A stretch of 64,000 nucleotides of DNA from Parabacteroides massiliensis (GCF_900155425.1 NZ_LT700190.1:414493-478492), one strand, 5' to 3'. Counted from the first letter of the stretch, positions 31,129-40,714 are shown. A program made the numbers and translations. The notes: a model not told the origin generated them from the sequence alone.

Positions 31129-34100
31129 ATGAAGAAGAAACTTATCTTTTCTTTATTGGTTCTGGCCGGTGCCCCTTCACTGTTGATGGCGGCGGATGAG
31201 GCGCGTCTTTTGCGTTTCCCGGCAACGAATGGCAAAGAGATTGTTTTCTCGTATGCGGGTGACCTCTACAAGGTTTCGGCTACGGGTGGCGAAGCCAGTC
31301 GTCTGACTTCGCATGTGGGATACGAAATGTTTCCCCGTTTTTCACCGGACGGTAAAACGATTGCATTTACCGGGCAATACGATGGTAACACCGAAGTGTA
31401 CACCATACCGGTGTCGGGAGGGGAACCCTTGCGTGTGACCTATACGGCAACAAATAGCCGGGATGACCTGGGTGACCGTATGGGGCCGAATAACATCGTG
31501 ATGAACTGGACGCCTGACGGTAGCCGGATTGTGTATCGCAACCGTATCGGCGACGGTTTCAGCGGGAAACTGTTCACGGTGGATAAAGAAGGTGGCTTGT
31601 CAGAAGTCATACCTCTTCCCGAAGGCGGGTTCTGCAGCTATTCTCCCGATGGCAAACAGTTGGCTTATAACCGTGTCATGCGTGAGTTCCGTACTTGGAA
31701 ATACTACAGAGGCGGAATGGCGGATGATGTCTGGATCTACAATCCCGACAAGAAGACAGTCGAGAACATTACGGATAATCCCGCCCAGGACATTATCCCG
31801 ATGTGGATCGGCGACGAAATCTTCTTCCTCTCCGATCGTGACCGGACAATGAATCTCTTTGTTTATAATACGAAGACCAAACAGACGGACAAAGTCACGG
31901 ACTTTACCGAATACGACGTGAAGTTTCCAAGTGCAAACGGCAATACGATCGTCTTTGAGAACGGCGGCTATATCTATAAGATGGACGCCGGTAGCAAGAA
32001 ACCGGAAAAGGTGAACATTACCCTGACTTCCGACAATATCTATGCCCGTAGCGAAATCAAGGACGGAGCGGGCTATATTACCGAGGCCAGCCTCTCGCCA
32101 GACGGTGAACGCTTGGTGGTGACTGCCCGCGGAGAGGTGTTCAACCTGCCGGTAGAAAAGGGCGTGACAAAGAACATCACCCGTTCGCCTGGAGCACATG
32201 ACCGCGATGCGCAATGGTCGCCCGACGGCAAGTTTATCGTCTATATTTCGGATGCGACCGGAGAGACGGAACTCTATATGCAGGATGCGACCGGCGGTGA
32301 ACCTGTCCGGCTGACAAAAAACAATGATACCTATATCCGCAGTTTCGAACTGAGTCCGGATTCCAAGATGATTGTTTATACGGATCGCAAGAACCGTGTG
32401 AACCTACTGGATGTCGCGACAAAGCAAGTGACGACCTTGTTGCAGGACCCGATGGGCGAACCGCGGGGCGTGACTTTCTCGCCGGATAGCAAATGGCTGA
32501 CTTATACTCGCACGGGCGACAATGAATATAGCATCGTCTATGTCTATAATCTGGCTGATAAGAAAGAATACGCGGTGACGGACAAGTGGTACAATTCCTC
32601 TTCACCGGTATTCAGCGAGGACGGTAAATATCTGGTCTTTGCATCTGCCCGCGATTTCAATCCGACCTATGGATCGTTGGAATGGAACCATGTCTATAAT
32701 AATATGTACGGGGTTTACCTGGCGTTGTTGTCAAAAGACACTCCTTCTCCTTTCATGGAGAAGGATGCGGAAGTAGCCGTGGCCAAAGAGGAATCAAAGA
32801 AAGATACACCGGCAAAGAAAGATGAGGCAAAGAAAAACGAGCCTGCTGCTTCTATTGTCAAGATCGATTTCGACGGGATTACGGACCGTATCGTCAAGTT
32901 GCCGGTGAGCCCTTCCTATTACGGAAATTTCTATTCGGACGGAAACAAGGTTTACTACTGGGGACGTGGTGGTACGAAAGTATTCGACCTGAAAAAACAG
33001 AAAGAAGACGTGGTGGCCGACGGTGCTTCTATGGGTGTCGGATCCGGCAGCAAGAAAGCGCTCTTCTTCAAGGGAAATGCTCTTTATGTGACGGATATTC
33101 CTTCGGGCAAAGCAGACCTGAGCAATCCGGTGAACCTGTCGAACATGAAGATCAAGGTCGATTATCCGCAGGAATGGGCACAGATTTTCGATGAAGCATG
33201 GCGGGCTTACCGTGATGGTTTCTATCTGGAGAATATGCATGGGGTGGATTGGAATGCGATCAAGGCGAAATATCAGGTGCTCGTCCCGTATGCCAAGACA
33301 CGTCTGGACTTGAACTACATCATCGGCGAGATGATCGGCGAGCTGAATTGCGGTCATGCGTATGTGAATCCGGGTGAAGTTGAACGTCCCGATCGTATTA
33401 AAACAGGGCTGTTAGGCGCTGAAATATCCCGTGATAAGAGCGGTTTCTTCCGTCTGGAAAAGATACTGCCGGGTGCTTCCTGGAGCAAGTCGCTGCGCTC
33501 TCCGTTGACGGAGCCGGGCATCAAAGCGAAGGCGGGCGAGTTTATCGTGGCGATCGACGGTGTACCGACAAACAGTGTGAAGGACATGTATTCATTGCTG
33601 GTCGGCAAGGCAGATGTCCCGACGGAGATTTCGCTGAACAGCAAACCGCAGTTGGCGGGAGCACGCAAGATCGTGATCAGTCCGCTGGAAGAAGAATATT
33701 CGTTGTATCACTATAACTGGGTACAGGATAACATCAAGAAAGTCGACAAAGCATCGAACGGCAAGATCGGCTATATCTATATCCCGGACATGGGACCGGA
33801 AGGGCTGAACGAATTTTCCCGCTATTTCTATCCGCAGCTCGACAAGGAAGGTCTGATTATCGACGACCGCGCTAATGGCGGCGGTAATGTTTCGCCGATG
33901 ATCCTCGAACGTCTTTCTCGCGAACCGTACCGGCTGACGATGCGTCGCGGTTCGGCCCGTATCGGAACTGTTCCTGATGCCGTGCAGGTAGGTCCGAAAG
34001 TATGCTTGATCAATAAATATTCAGCTTCCGACGGCGACCTCTTCCCGTGGGGCTTCCGTGCGCTGGGATTGGGTAAACTGATCGGGACGCGTACGTGGGG

Positions 34101-34368
34101 CGGTATCGTCGGCATCAGCGGTTCCTTGCCTTATATGGACGGGACGGACATTCGCGTTCCTTTCTTCACGAGCTATGACCCGAAGACCGGCAGCTGGATT
34201 ATCGAAAATCACGGTGTCGATCCCGATATCCTGATCGATAATGATCCCGTCAAGGAATGGAACGGTGAAGACCAGCAGCTCGACCGTGCCATCCAGGAGG
34301 TCATGAAGGAACTCCAGAACCGCAAGCCGCTTCCGGGAGTTCCGGCACCGAGAGACTTCAGTAAATAA
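31129..34368 (+). CDS. Tricorn-like S41 protease with beta-propellers (2)
   Basis: 1079 residues with signal peptide MKKKLIFSLLVLAGAPSLLMA. Propeller repeats (FSPDGKTIAFTGQYDGNTEV, WSPDGKFIVYISDATGETEL) fill the first half; a lysine-rich, low-complexity linker (KKDTPAKKDEAKKNEP) lies near residue 560. C1, PDZ (FRLEKILPGASW..) and S41 core follow. The nucleophile region is SASDGDLFPWGF (Ser967) and the catalytic His is H743 in LNCGHAY; the residue before that His is Gly rather than the Ser seen in paralogue 1. ANGGGNVSPMILE is the conserved glycine loop. Sequence divergence between the two neighbours suggests different peptide preferences. It is divergently arranged with paralogue 1. Confidence 0.92.
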   Translation: MKKKLIFSLLVLAGAPSLLMAADEARLLRFPATNGKEIVFSYAGDLYKVSATGGEASRLTSHVGYEMFPRFSPDGKTIAFTGQYDGNTEVYTIPVSGGEPLRVTYTATNSRDDLGDRMGPNNIVMNWTPDGSRIVYRNRIGDGFSGKLFTVDKEGGLSEVIPLPEGGFCSYSPDGKQLAYNRVMREFRTWKYYRGGMADDVWIYNPDKKTVENITDNPAQDIIPMWIGDEIFFLSDRDRTMNLFVYNTKTKQTDKVTDFTEYDVKFPSANGNTIVFENGGYIYKMDAGSKKPEKVNITLTSDNIYARSEIKDGAGYITEASLSPDGERLVVTARGEVFNLPVEKGVTKNITRSPGAHDRDAQWSPDGKFIVYISDATGETELYMQDATGGEPVRLTKNNDTYIRSFELSPDSKMIVYTDRKNRVNLLDVATKQVTTLLQDPMGEPRGVTFSPDSKWLTYTRTGDNEYSIVYVYNLADKKEYAVTDKWYNSSSPVFSEDGKYLVFASARDFNPTYGSLEWNHVYNNMYGVYLALLSKDTPSPFMEKDAEVAVAKEESKKDTPAKKDEAKKNEPAASIVKIDFDGITDRIVKLPVSPSYYGNFYSDGNKVYYWGRGGTKVFDLKKQKEDVVADGASMGVGSGSKKALFFKGNALYVTDIPSGKADLSNPVNLSNMKIKVDYPQEWAQIFDEAWRAYRDGFYLENMHGVDWNAIKAKYQVLVPYAKTRLDLNYIIGEMIGELNCGHAYVNPGEVERPDRIKTGLLGAEISRDKSGFFRLEKILPGASWSKSLRSPLTEPGIKAKAGEFIVAIDGVPTNSVKDMYSLLVGKADVPTEISLNSKPQLAGARKIVISPLEEEYSLYHYNWVQDNIKKVDKASNGKIGYIYIPDMGPEGLNEFSRYFYPQLDKEGLIIDDRANGGGNVSPMILERLSREPYRLTMRRGSARIGTVPDAVQVGPKVCLINKYSASDGDLFPWGFRALGLGKLIGTRTWGGIVGISGSLPYMDGTDIRVPFFTSYDPKTGSWIIENHGVDPDILIDNDPVKEWNGEDQQLDRAIQEVMKELQNRKPLPGVPAPRDFSK

Positions 34369-34479
34369 TGGACAATAGGCAATGGACAATTGACAATTAA
34401 AGAAAGGGCAATGAAGCTTTTTTTTATTGTCGGTTGTCCGTTGTCTTACTTGCCAATACTCAATTATCAATTGTCAATT
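34369..34479. repeat. GACAATT-rich spacer repeat
   Basis: GGACAAT-type units recur (ggacaataggcaatggacaattgacaatt) and AATTGACAATT (34388-34398) is inverted as AATTGTCAATT (34469-34479). Repeats of this composition are scattered between genes in Bacteroidales. No gene lies here. Confidence 0.55.
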
Positions 34480-34487
34480 TGAAAAGT

Positions 34488-35012
34488 ATGGAACGTTTTG
34501 CCGCAATCGACTTTGAGACCGCTAATGGAAAACGCAGCAGTATTTGCAGTATCGGGATTGCTATTATAGAGGACAATAAGGTGATCGATTCCATTTATAC
34601 CCTGGTTCGTCCGTATCCGAATTTCTACACCCGGTTTACCACCGCCGTTCATGGCATAACCATGCAGGACACGATCGACTCTCCCGACTTTGAGGAAGCC
34701 TGGGCCGGGATCGCCGGCAAACTTCGGGATATTCCGTTGGTCGCCCATAACAGTTCCTTTGATGAAGGTTGCCTGCGGGCTGCCCATGAAGCCTACGATC
34801 TTGCCTATCCCAAATATCAGTTCTACTGTACCTGTCGTCTGTCACGGCGTATGTATCCTTTCTTGGCCAACCACCAGCTACAGACTGTCGCTGCCCATTG
34901 CGGGTACGACCTGACCAATCACCATCATGCCATGGCCGACGCTTATGCCTGTGCGCATATCGCAGCAACAATGATGCGGGAAAAAGGAGTCGAAAGGTTG
35001 TGCGAGCTATGA
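34488..35012 (+). CDS. DnaQ-like 3'-5' exonuclease
   Basis: 174 residues from the ATG at 34488 (MERFAAIDFETANGKRSSIC); the upstream 18 codons are spacer repeat. Exo I is FAAIDFETA (Asp8, Glu10), Exo II is VAHNSSFDEGCL, and Exo III is HHHAMADAYACAHI, a DEDDh-type set with the final His and Asp. This is the stand-alone epsilon-like exonuclease type, expected to trim single-stranded DNA or RNA in the cytoplasm. No polymerase domain is attached. Confidence 0.9.
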   Translation: MERFAAIDFETANGKRSSICSIGIAIIEDNKVIDSIYTLVRPYPNFYTRFTTAVHGITMQDTIDSPDFEEAWAGIAGKLRDIPLVAHNSSFDEGCLRAAHEAYDLAYPKYQFYCTCRLSRRMYPFLANHQLQTVAAHCGYDLTNHHHAMADAYACAHIAATMMREKGVERLCEL

Positions 35013-35020
35013 AATACATG

Positions 35021-35044
35021 TATATTTGTGTTCAGATATATTTG
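35021..35044 (+). promoter_or_regulatory. Two -7 boxes upstream of the SGNH-like gene
   Basis: TATATTTG occurs at 35021-35028 and at 35037-35044, both matching TAnnTTTG. The first gives a leader of about 24 nt; the second would start close to the ATG at 35059. Confidence 0.45.
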
Positions 35045-35058
35045 TATAACGTGTTTTT

Positions 35059-35838
35059 ATGAAAAAATTATTTTTAGTATTGTTGGCCTTTATAGGCATT
35101 ACTCCTCTTTTCTGTCAGGAAAAACCAAGCACCTGCAAGTATACGCTCTTATTGACAGGCGCTTCTTTTGCTTCTCCTGAAAATGGTTGGTTTGAATTGG
35201 GTTGTGAAAAACTGGATGCCGTTTGCCTGAATAGGGCGATAGGTGGGGAAGCAATTGCAAACACGGCAAACCGAATGATAGATGGAACGCTCTATTCTCC
35301 GGAAGAATTGGAAAACATAGATGCGCTTGTTATTATGCAAGTACATGATAAAGATGTGTTTGAAGATTCGATGTTGAAAGCAAAGTATACAGACTACCCG
35401 ATTCCTTTCGATCGCTCTAACTATGCAGCCGCCTATGATTATGTTATCAAACGCTATATTACGGAATGCTATAATCTTCAGTTTGACGAAAAATCCAGAT
35501 ATTATGGAAACAAAACAGGTAAACCAGCCGTTATCGTGCTTTGTACACATTGGCATGACGCACGGACTCGGTTGAACGGTTCGATTCGTCAATTGGCCGC
35601 CAAATGGGGATTGCCGTTAGTTGAGTTTGATAAGAATATAGGTTTCTCTAAAGAGGTGCCACACCCCGTAACCGGTGAACAGATTAGTTTGATTTATGCT
35701 CAGGATTCACAAATGACAGATGGTGTCAAATACGGATGGCATCCGAAGCGTGGAAAAGATCAGTATATCCAACAACGGATGGCATCCATATTTGTCGATG
35801 TGATGAAACGAATTCTTCCTGTTAAGCCTGAACTTTAG
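35059..35838 (+). CDS. Secreted SGNH-hydrolase-like protein (DUF5040-like)
   Basis: 259 residues with signal peptide MKKLFLVLLAFIGITPLFCQ. Block I reads LLLTGASFASPENGW, a G-x-S start like GDS(L); block II-like ALNRAIGGEAIANTANR carries the Gly of the oxyanion hole; ALVIMQVHDKDVFED corresponds to the usual GxND block with His in place of Asn-Asp; the catalytic Asp/His pair is probably DGVKYGWHPKRG. I recall this type under DUF5040. The substrate may be an acyl ester on a glycan. The gene's end overlaps the convergent symporter gene by 17 bp. Confidence 0.7.
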   Translation: MKKLFLVLLAFIGITPLFCQEKPSTCKYTLLLTGASFASPENGWFELGCEKLDAVCLNRAIGGEAIANTANRMIDGTLYSPEELENIDALVIMQVHDKDVFEDSMLKAKYTDYPIPFDRSNYAAAYDYVIKRYITECYNLQFDEKSRYYGNKTGKPAVIVLCTHWHDARTRLNGSIRQLAAKWGLPLVEFDKNIGFSKEVPHPVTGEQISLIYAQDSQMTDGVKYGWHPKRGKDQYIQQRMASIFVDVMKRILPVKPEL

Positions 35839-37018
35839 AGTTTTGTGACGGATTGTCCTTGCCGGCGATCTTGTCTACCACGACTGCTATCGCTCCGTCG
35901 CCTGTCACATTGCAAGCGGTCCCGAAGCTGTCCATCGCGATGTAGAGGGCGATCATCAATGCCTGCAAGGTCTCGTTGAACCCTAACATGCTTTGCAGCA
36001 ATCCGAGCGCTGCCATGATAGCGCCACCCGGCACTCCGGGAGCAGCGACCATCGTGACACCCAACATCATGATGAACCCAGCAAGGGAAGTAAAGGTGAC
36101 AGGTTCGCCCGACATATACATGATTGCCATCGCACAGGCGGTGATCTTCATCGTGCTGCCGGCCAGATGGATGGTGGCGCAAAGGGGAATGACGAAGATC
36201 GCGATATTCTCCCGTACCCCGTTCTTGACCGCCTGTGCCAATGTCACAGGGATGGTGGCGGCTGAGGACTGCGTCCCCAGCGCGGTCGCATAAGCCGGAA
36301 GCATGTTTTTCAGTAATCGCAACGGGTTTTTCCCACTCATGCTGCCGGCAATCGTGAACTGGATAAGCAACAGCAACACGTGCAGGACAAAGATCACGAT
36401 TATCACCTTCAGGAACATGGTGATCACGCTCATGACCTGCCCGCTCACCGTCATGTTCAGGAAAATACCGAATATATGGAGCGGCAACAAGGGGATGATC
36501 ACCGTCTCGATCAGTTTCGTAATGATTTTCTGGAAATCTGAAAAGGCTTCACGCAATGTTCCTCCATCTATATAAGATAAGCCGAGCCCGACGGTGAAGG
36601 AGAGTAGCAAAGCTGTCATGACATCCATCAATGGCGGCATGGCAACGACGAAATACGGTTGCAGCATGAAGTCTTCGGGATTTTCCATTGCCGTCAACTC
36701 TGCGTTGACCGGAAGGATGTGAGGAAAGATCGCCGAACTGCTGAAATAGGTGAAGAAACCGGAGAAGATTGTCGAGCCGTATGCGATCAGTGCGGTCAAC
36801 GCTAACAATCTGCCGGCCCCTTTGCCCAATTCCCCGATGGCCGGTGTCACCAACCCTAAGATGATAAGTGGGATCGAAAACGACAGGAAGTTACCGAACA
36901 AAGAGTTAAACGTAACAAAGATGCGGGCGAACCCGCCGGGCAGAAACTGCCCGAACACAACACCGGCTGCGATGGCAATGACAACCTTAGCCAGTAACGA
37001 GACTTTCAGCTTTTTCAT
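35822..37018 (-). CDS. Dicarboxylate/amino acid:cation symporter
   Basis: 398 residues with eight or more membrane helices. Family marks: MLPAYATALGTQSSAATIPVTL (serine-rich hairpin 1 with TQSSAATIP), FVIPLCATIHLAGSTMKI, and the GVPGGAIMAALGLL and DSFGTACNVTGDGAIAVVVDK region that binds substrate and sodium. It belongs to the DAACS family (GltP/SstT-like) and moves glutamate, serine/threonine or C4-dicarboxylates with Na+ or H+. Its start overlaps the end of nhaC by 32 bp, so the two are probably translated together; sodium links the two functions. Confidence 0.92.
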   Translation of the reverse strand: MKKLKVSLLAKVVIAIAAGVVFGQFLPGGFARIFVTFNSLFGNFLSFSIPLIILGLVTPAIGELGKGAGRLLALTALIAYGSTIFSGFFTYFSSSAIFPHILPVNAELTAMENPEDFMLQPYFVVAMPPLMDVMTALLLSFTVGLGLSYIDGGTLREAFSDFQKIITKLIETVIIPLLPLHIFGIFLNMTVSGQVMSVITMFLKVIIVIFVLHVLLLLIQFTIAGSMSGKNPLRLLKNMLPAYATALGTQSSAATIPVTLAQAVKNGVRENIAIFVIPLCATIHLAGSTMKITACAMAIMYMSGEPVTFTSLAGFIMMLGVTMVAAPGVPGGAIMAALGLLQSMLGFNETLQALMIALYIAMDSFGTACNVTGDGAIAVVVDKIAGKDNPSQNSKVQA

Positions 37019-38453
37019 TTTTCCTTTTTATTTTGAACCCGATTGCAGCAATCGTGATGCTCATCAACGGGCTGATTAGATTAAAGAAACAATAGGGCAG
37101 GTAGGTGAATGTTGCCACTCCGAGGATCGTGGCCTGCGTCATACCGCAGGTATTCCATGGGATCAGTACGGAGGTGACGGTAACAGCGTCTTCCACCGTA
37201 CGGCTTAGCAGGCGGCTTTCATATCCTTTCTTTTCATAAATATCCTTGAACATATTTCCGGTCAGGATAACGGAAATATATTGATCGGCCGTGCAGATAT
37301 TGAGGAACAGTCCCGATGTGACCGTCGATGCCACCAACCCGACCGTCCGTTTCATGAAGCGCAGGAATACGGAGGTGATGCTGCCCAGCATCCCGCTTGC
37401 CGCCATCGCCCCGCCGAAACACATGGCACAAAGGATCAGCCAGATCGTATTCATCATGCCCGACATGCCTCGCGTGGCAACCAGGTCATTCAAGTCCGGA
37501 TTGCCCGTCTCTATACTTGTGCTGCCGTAGAATGTCATTAACAAGCCTTTGAAATTGGATTGGATATTTTCCACCGGCAAACCGGAAATCTCTTGTAATA
37601 GATGAGGCTGGAAGATCAGTGCGAACACGCCCGCCAGTGCCGCCGAGATGAATAGCGTGATGATCGACGGCACCTTTCTGGCAATCAATATGCCGGTGAC
37701 GACCGGTACGATCAGCAGCCACGGAGTGATGTGGAACGTGCTGTCCAGGGCGATCGAGTACTGTCCGATCTGGTCCGTTGCCGTCGCCTCGTGCGAAAGT
37801 CCGGCTACCGTGAAGATTACGAGCGTGATCAGCATGGAAGGAACCGTTGTGATCATCATGTACCGGATATGTTTGAACAGAGGCGTGTCTGTTACCGATG
37901 AGGCAAGGAGAGTCGTGTCGGAAAGCGGAGATATCTTGTCCCCGAAATAGGCTCCCGAAATGATTGCCCCGGCAGTCCACCCGTCGGAGAAACCCTGTGC
38001 CTGCCCGATGCCTAAGAGGGCAATCCCGATGGTGGCGATGGTAGTCCATGAACTCCCCGTCATGACCGAGACGACCGCACAGATGAGGCAGGTCGATACC
38101 AGGAAGAAATCAGGGTGAATGACCTGTATCCCATAATAGATCAAGGAGGGGACAACACCGCTTATCATCCAGCTGCCCGACAACGCCCCGATGATCAACA
38201 GGATGATCAGAGCCGTCGCAACACCGGTGATATTGTTGATCATCGCCAACTCCAACGCCTTCCAGCGCACTTTGCTGTAGGTCATGGCGATCAGGCAGCA
38301 TACGGCGGTGGCGGTAAGCAGCACAATCTGGCTGCCACCACTGAGGGCGTCACTTCCGAATGTGCGTATTGTCACAAATAAGAAGGTTACCAAAACAAGT
38401 ATGGGAACCAAGGAAAGTAAAGGCGAAGGAATCTTCGTCGGATTATGCTCCAT
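36987..38453 (-). CDS. nhaC: Na+/H+ antiporter NhaC
   Basis: 488 residues from the ATG at 38453 (MEHNPTKIPSPLLSLVPILV); twelve codons upstream in frame are unlikely. About 11-12 membrane helices. NhaC features: GSSWTTIATIGIALLGIG, GAIISGAYFGDKISPLSDTTLLASSVTDTPLFKHIRYM, and NICTADQYISVILTGNMF with VTSVLIPWNTCGMTQATILG. It exchanges Na+ for protons at the inner membrane. It is cotranscribed with the downstream cation symporter, which would use the sodium gradient. Confidence 0.92.
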   Translation of the reverse strand: MEHNPTKIPSPLLSLVPILVLVTFLFVTIRTFGSDALSGGSQIVLLTATAVCCLIAMTYSKVRWKALELAMINNITGVATALIILLIIGALSGSWMISGVVPSLIYYGIQVIHPDFFLVSTCLICAVVSVMTGSSWTTIATIGIALLGIGQAQGFSDGWTAGAIISGAYFGDKISPLSDTTLLASSVTDTPLFKHIRYMMITTVPSMLITLVIFTVAGLSHEATATDQIGQYSIALDSTFHITPWLLIVPVVTGILIARKVPSIITLFISAALAGVFALIFQPHLLQEISGLPVENIQSNFKGLLMTFYGSTSIETGNPDLNDLVATRGMSGMMNTIWLILCAMCFGGAMAASGMLGSITSVFLRFMKRTVGLVASTVTSGLFLNICTADQYISVILTGNMFKDIYEKKGYESRLLSRTVEDAVTVTSVLIPWNTCGMTQATILGVATFTYLPYCFFNLISPLMSITIAAIGFKIKRKNEKAESLVTG

Positions 38454-38544
38454 TCTCAATAATACGTATTCTATATGTTTATGTCGCAAAAGTAATAGAA
38501 AAGCCTCGAAATACTTCTATTACGTAAGTGATTTTAAGAATGTA

Positions 38545-39240
38545 TTAATGATTTTGCAGTAATAACTCCTTCAGTTCTTTCACCCCTTCCGATGCTCCTT
38601 TCCGGATGAAACGTATGTCGTTGCGATAGGCTTTCACCTCTTTCGGGTCGATGAGGTAGATAGGCTGGCCACGGCGCACGTAGTTCAGCAGTCCGGCTGC
38701 CGGATATACGTTGAGCGAAGTCCCGATCACCACGAAAATGTCACAATCCTCCACCAGACGGATTGCCGGGTCGATCATCGGAACCGGTTCTCCGAACCAG
38801 ACGATGAAGGGACGGAGCTGGACTCCGTAAGGATCCTTGTCTCCGATATGCAGGTCCGGATTTTCGGGCGAAATGTCGTAAGTCGTGTTCAGGTCGCGTA
38901 CGGAGCAGGCCTTCATCAGTTCGCCGTGCAGATGAATCACATGGCTGCTTCCCGCCTGCTCGTGCAGGTTGTCGATGTTTTGGGTGATGATGTGGACATC
39001 AAACTCTTTCTCCAGGTCGGCAAGCCCGATATGCCCGGCGTTAGGTTTTGTGTTCAATAATTCCCGGCGTCGTTGGTTGTAGAAGTTGAGTACCAGTTCC
39101 GGGTTGGCAGCAAAGCCTTCCGGCGTTGCCACATCTTCCACCCTGTATTTCTCCCATAATCCGTCCGAGTCGCGGAAAGTCGAGATCCCACTCTCCGCGC
39201 TCATCCCGGCGCCGGTCAGTACGACTAATTTCTTTTTCAT
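38545..39240 (-). CDS. Sir2-family NAD-dependent deacylase lacking zinc cysteines
   Basis: 231 residues. The Rossmann-fold motifs are all present: VLTGAGMSAESGISTFRDSDGLW, ITQNIDNLHEQAG, the catalytic His in HLHGE, FIVWFGEPVPM, and VIGTSLNVYPAAGL. After HLHGE, where sirtuins usually have two pairs of zinc cysteines, only one Cys occurs (KACSVRDLNTTYD). The enzyme should still remove acetyl or longer acyl groups from lysine using NAD, but has no structural zinc. This is a known small bacterial sirtuin variant. It seems to be a single-gene unit between the serpin and nhaC. Confidence 0.9.
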   Translation of the reverse strand: MKKKLVVLTGAGMSAESGISTFRDSDGLWEKYRVEDVATPEGFAANPELVLNFYNQRRRELLNTKPNAGHIGLADLEKEFDVHIITQNIDNLHEQAGSSHVIHLHGELMKACSVRDLNTTYDISPENPDLHIGDKDPYGVQLRPFIVWFGEPVPMIDPAIRLVEDCDIFVVIGTSLNVYPAAGLLNYVRRGQPIYLIDPKEVKAYRNDIRFIRKGASEGVKELKELLLQNH

Positions 39241-39283
39241 AAGGCAGTTGTTCTATATTTCTCACAAATATAGAAAAGAAAAA

Positions 39284-40525
39284 TCATTCCGGCTTCCCGA
39301 CTTTACCGGCAAAAAGAATCGCTCCTGTACTTTTTTCTTTCAGCACATATCCGAAGGGGTGGTCGAAACGAATTTCGAGCGGGTCATCAGAAGGAGCGGA
39401 GCTTTCCATCATTCCTCCTATTGTTACGGCTGCTGCTTCCGTTCCGGATTCGTTTAGCTCGATATAGGTTTTTTGTTTGAGGAGTCCGATGTAAAGATCG
39501 TTTGTGATAGACATTTTAGTGAAGTCAGCCATAGAATGATCGAACGCAGCGTGTATGCCGAGGCTGTTTAGAGTTTCGATTAAGTCCTTTTCTGTTTTGA
39601 CAAGAAAGCGCGGAAGATAGATCGTTGTTGTCTCTGTGTGCAATTGTTCATTCCAGCGTTGCCATGTCTGCTGGTCCAGCCCGGCGATTAGCTCGTCTAT
39701 ATTCTTTTTATCCGGGTCGGCCGGCATGAACAGAAACATGCTGAATGCTTCGTTTCCGTAAGGCAGCTCGACAGTCATGACTTCTTCGTCGGCGAAGAAT
39801 TTGTTGCTTTGCGTCTGTGTCATGGTCGGAACCTTTATGGTCTGTCCGTTTGCCATGTAGAAAGGCTTGTCTTGGGTATCGGATTTTTTGAATTCGTTCG
39901 TCCAGATGCCTTTGAAGTAGATGGCGTTGATGAGGTAGCTGATTACGCTACCGGGTATCTCGTCGATAATATCCGGAATCAATCCGTTTGTTTTCTTGTT
40001 GCACCAGCTGTTGATCTTTTCCAGCGTGCTGTTGTCGAAAGGTTCGTTGCAGACCTCTGCATCGTAGTAGGTCTTATTGGTCTGGATAAATTCGGGAAGC
40101 AACGTGTAGCCGTTTTTTACCCAAAGGCTGTTGGCGTTCGTGAAAATCGTTCGTCCGTCCAGCTTGGGAAGTTCGGTTTGCATCATCTGTACATATTCGT
40201 TGATCTGTTGGTTCGTGAACCCTTCGAATCCGAGGGTTTTCTGCATTTCCGCATAGGTATTGCCGTCCGCGCCGTTCATGATCATGCCGAGACAGAGGCT
40301 TGCGCTTAAAGGAGAGAGGCAAAAGTTCTCTTCTTTTTCCGCCTTGGCAACTTCCCGATAGAGATCGAAAGAAAACTTCTGTACTTGCGCATTGAGCTCG
40401 TTTGACTTGGTAGAAAGAGGAATATCATGGCGTGGAGTGTCTTTCCCGAAATTCCCGTCGTCCTCATTTGTACAAGAAAAGAGACAAAAGGTGAATAAAA
40501 TCATTGAATGTAAAATCGTTTTCAT
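39284..40525 (-). CDS. Serpin lipoprotein (serine protease inhibitor)
   Basis: 413 residues from the ATG at 40525 (MKTILHSMILFTFCLFSCTN, lipobox LFSC); a 30-codon upstream extension is rejected. Serpin marks run through the protein: NFCLSPLSASLCLGMIMNGA, TNANSLWVKNGY, INAIYFKGIWTNEF, and the closing DHPFGYVLKEKSTGAILFAGKV. The reactive loop hinge ESGTEAAAVT has small residues, as in inhibitory serpins; the loop then reads IGGMMESSAPSDD, so the scissile bond may be near Met-Met/Glu-Ser. It would be anchored at the cell surface or periplasm, guarding against host or bacterial proteases. Confidence 0.92.
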   Translation of the reverse strand: MKTILHSMILFTFCLFSCTNEDDGNFGKDTPRHDIPLSTKSNELNAQVQKFSFDLYREVAKAEKEENFCLSPLSASLCLGMIMNGADGNTYAEMQKTLGFEGFTNQQINEYVQMMQTELPKLDGRTIFTNANSLWVKNGYTLLPEFIQTNKTYYDAEVCNEPFDNSTLEKINSWCNKKTNGLIPDIIDEIPGSVISYLINAIYFKGIWTNEFKKSDTQDKPFYMANGQTIKVPTMTQTQSNKFFADEEVMTVELPYGNEAFSMFLFMPADPDKKNIDELIAGLDQQTWQRWNEQLHTETTTIYLPRFLVKTEKDLIETLNSLGIHAAFDHSMADFTKMSITNDLYIGLLKQKTYIELNESGTEAAAVTIGGMMESSAPSDDPLEIRFDHPFGYVLKEKSTGAILFAGKVGKPE

Positions 40526-40642
40526 AAACAATCGTGTTTTTAATGTTCCTATTATATAGATGAATGTGGGGAAAGAATCGTTGCACGTATTGTCGGCTTT
40601 GTATGAGAAAACCATGTGTGGGGTATGGAGCTATGTCAAAAT

Positions 40643-40714
40643 AGGCCGGTGTGTCAAAATATATTTGTTCCTGTGCCAAGCACATGGAAGACAAGTATAT
40701 TTGATACACCGGCC
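40643..40714 (-). terminator. Long-stem terminator after the GH125 gene
   Basis: AGGCCGGTGTGTCAAAATATA (from 40643) pairs with TATATTTGATACACCGGCCT (40695-40714) with few mismatches. On the minus strand the stem is followed by ATTTTG. It closes the mannan operon. Confidence 0.7.

Noticed and set aside
37486..38049. Long antisense frame inside nhaC
   Set aside because: A shadow of the nhaC coding sequence with no independent support.
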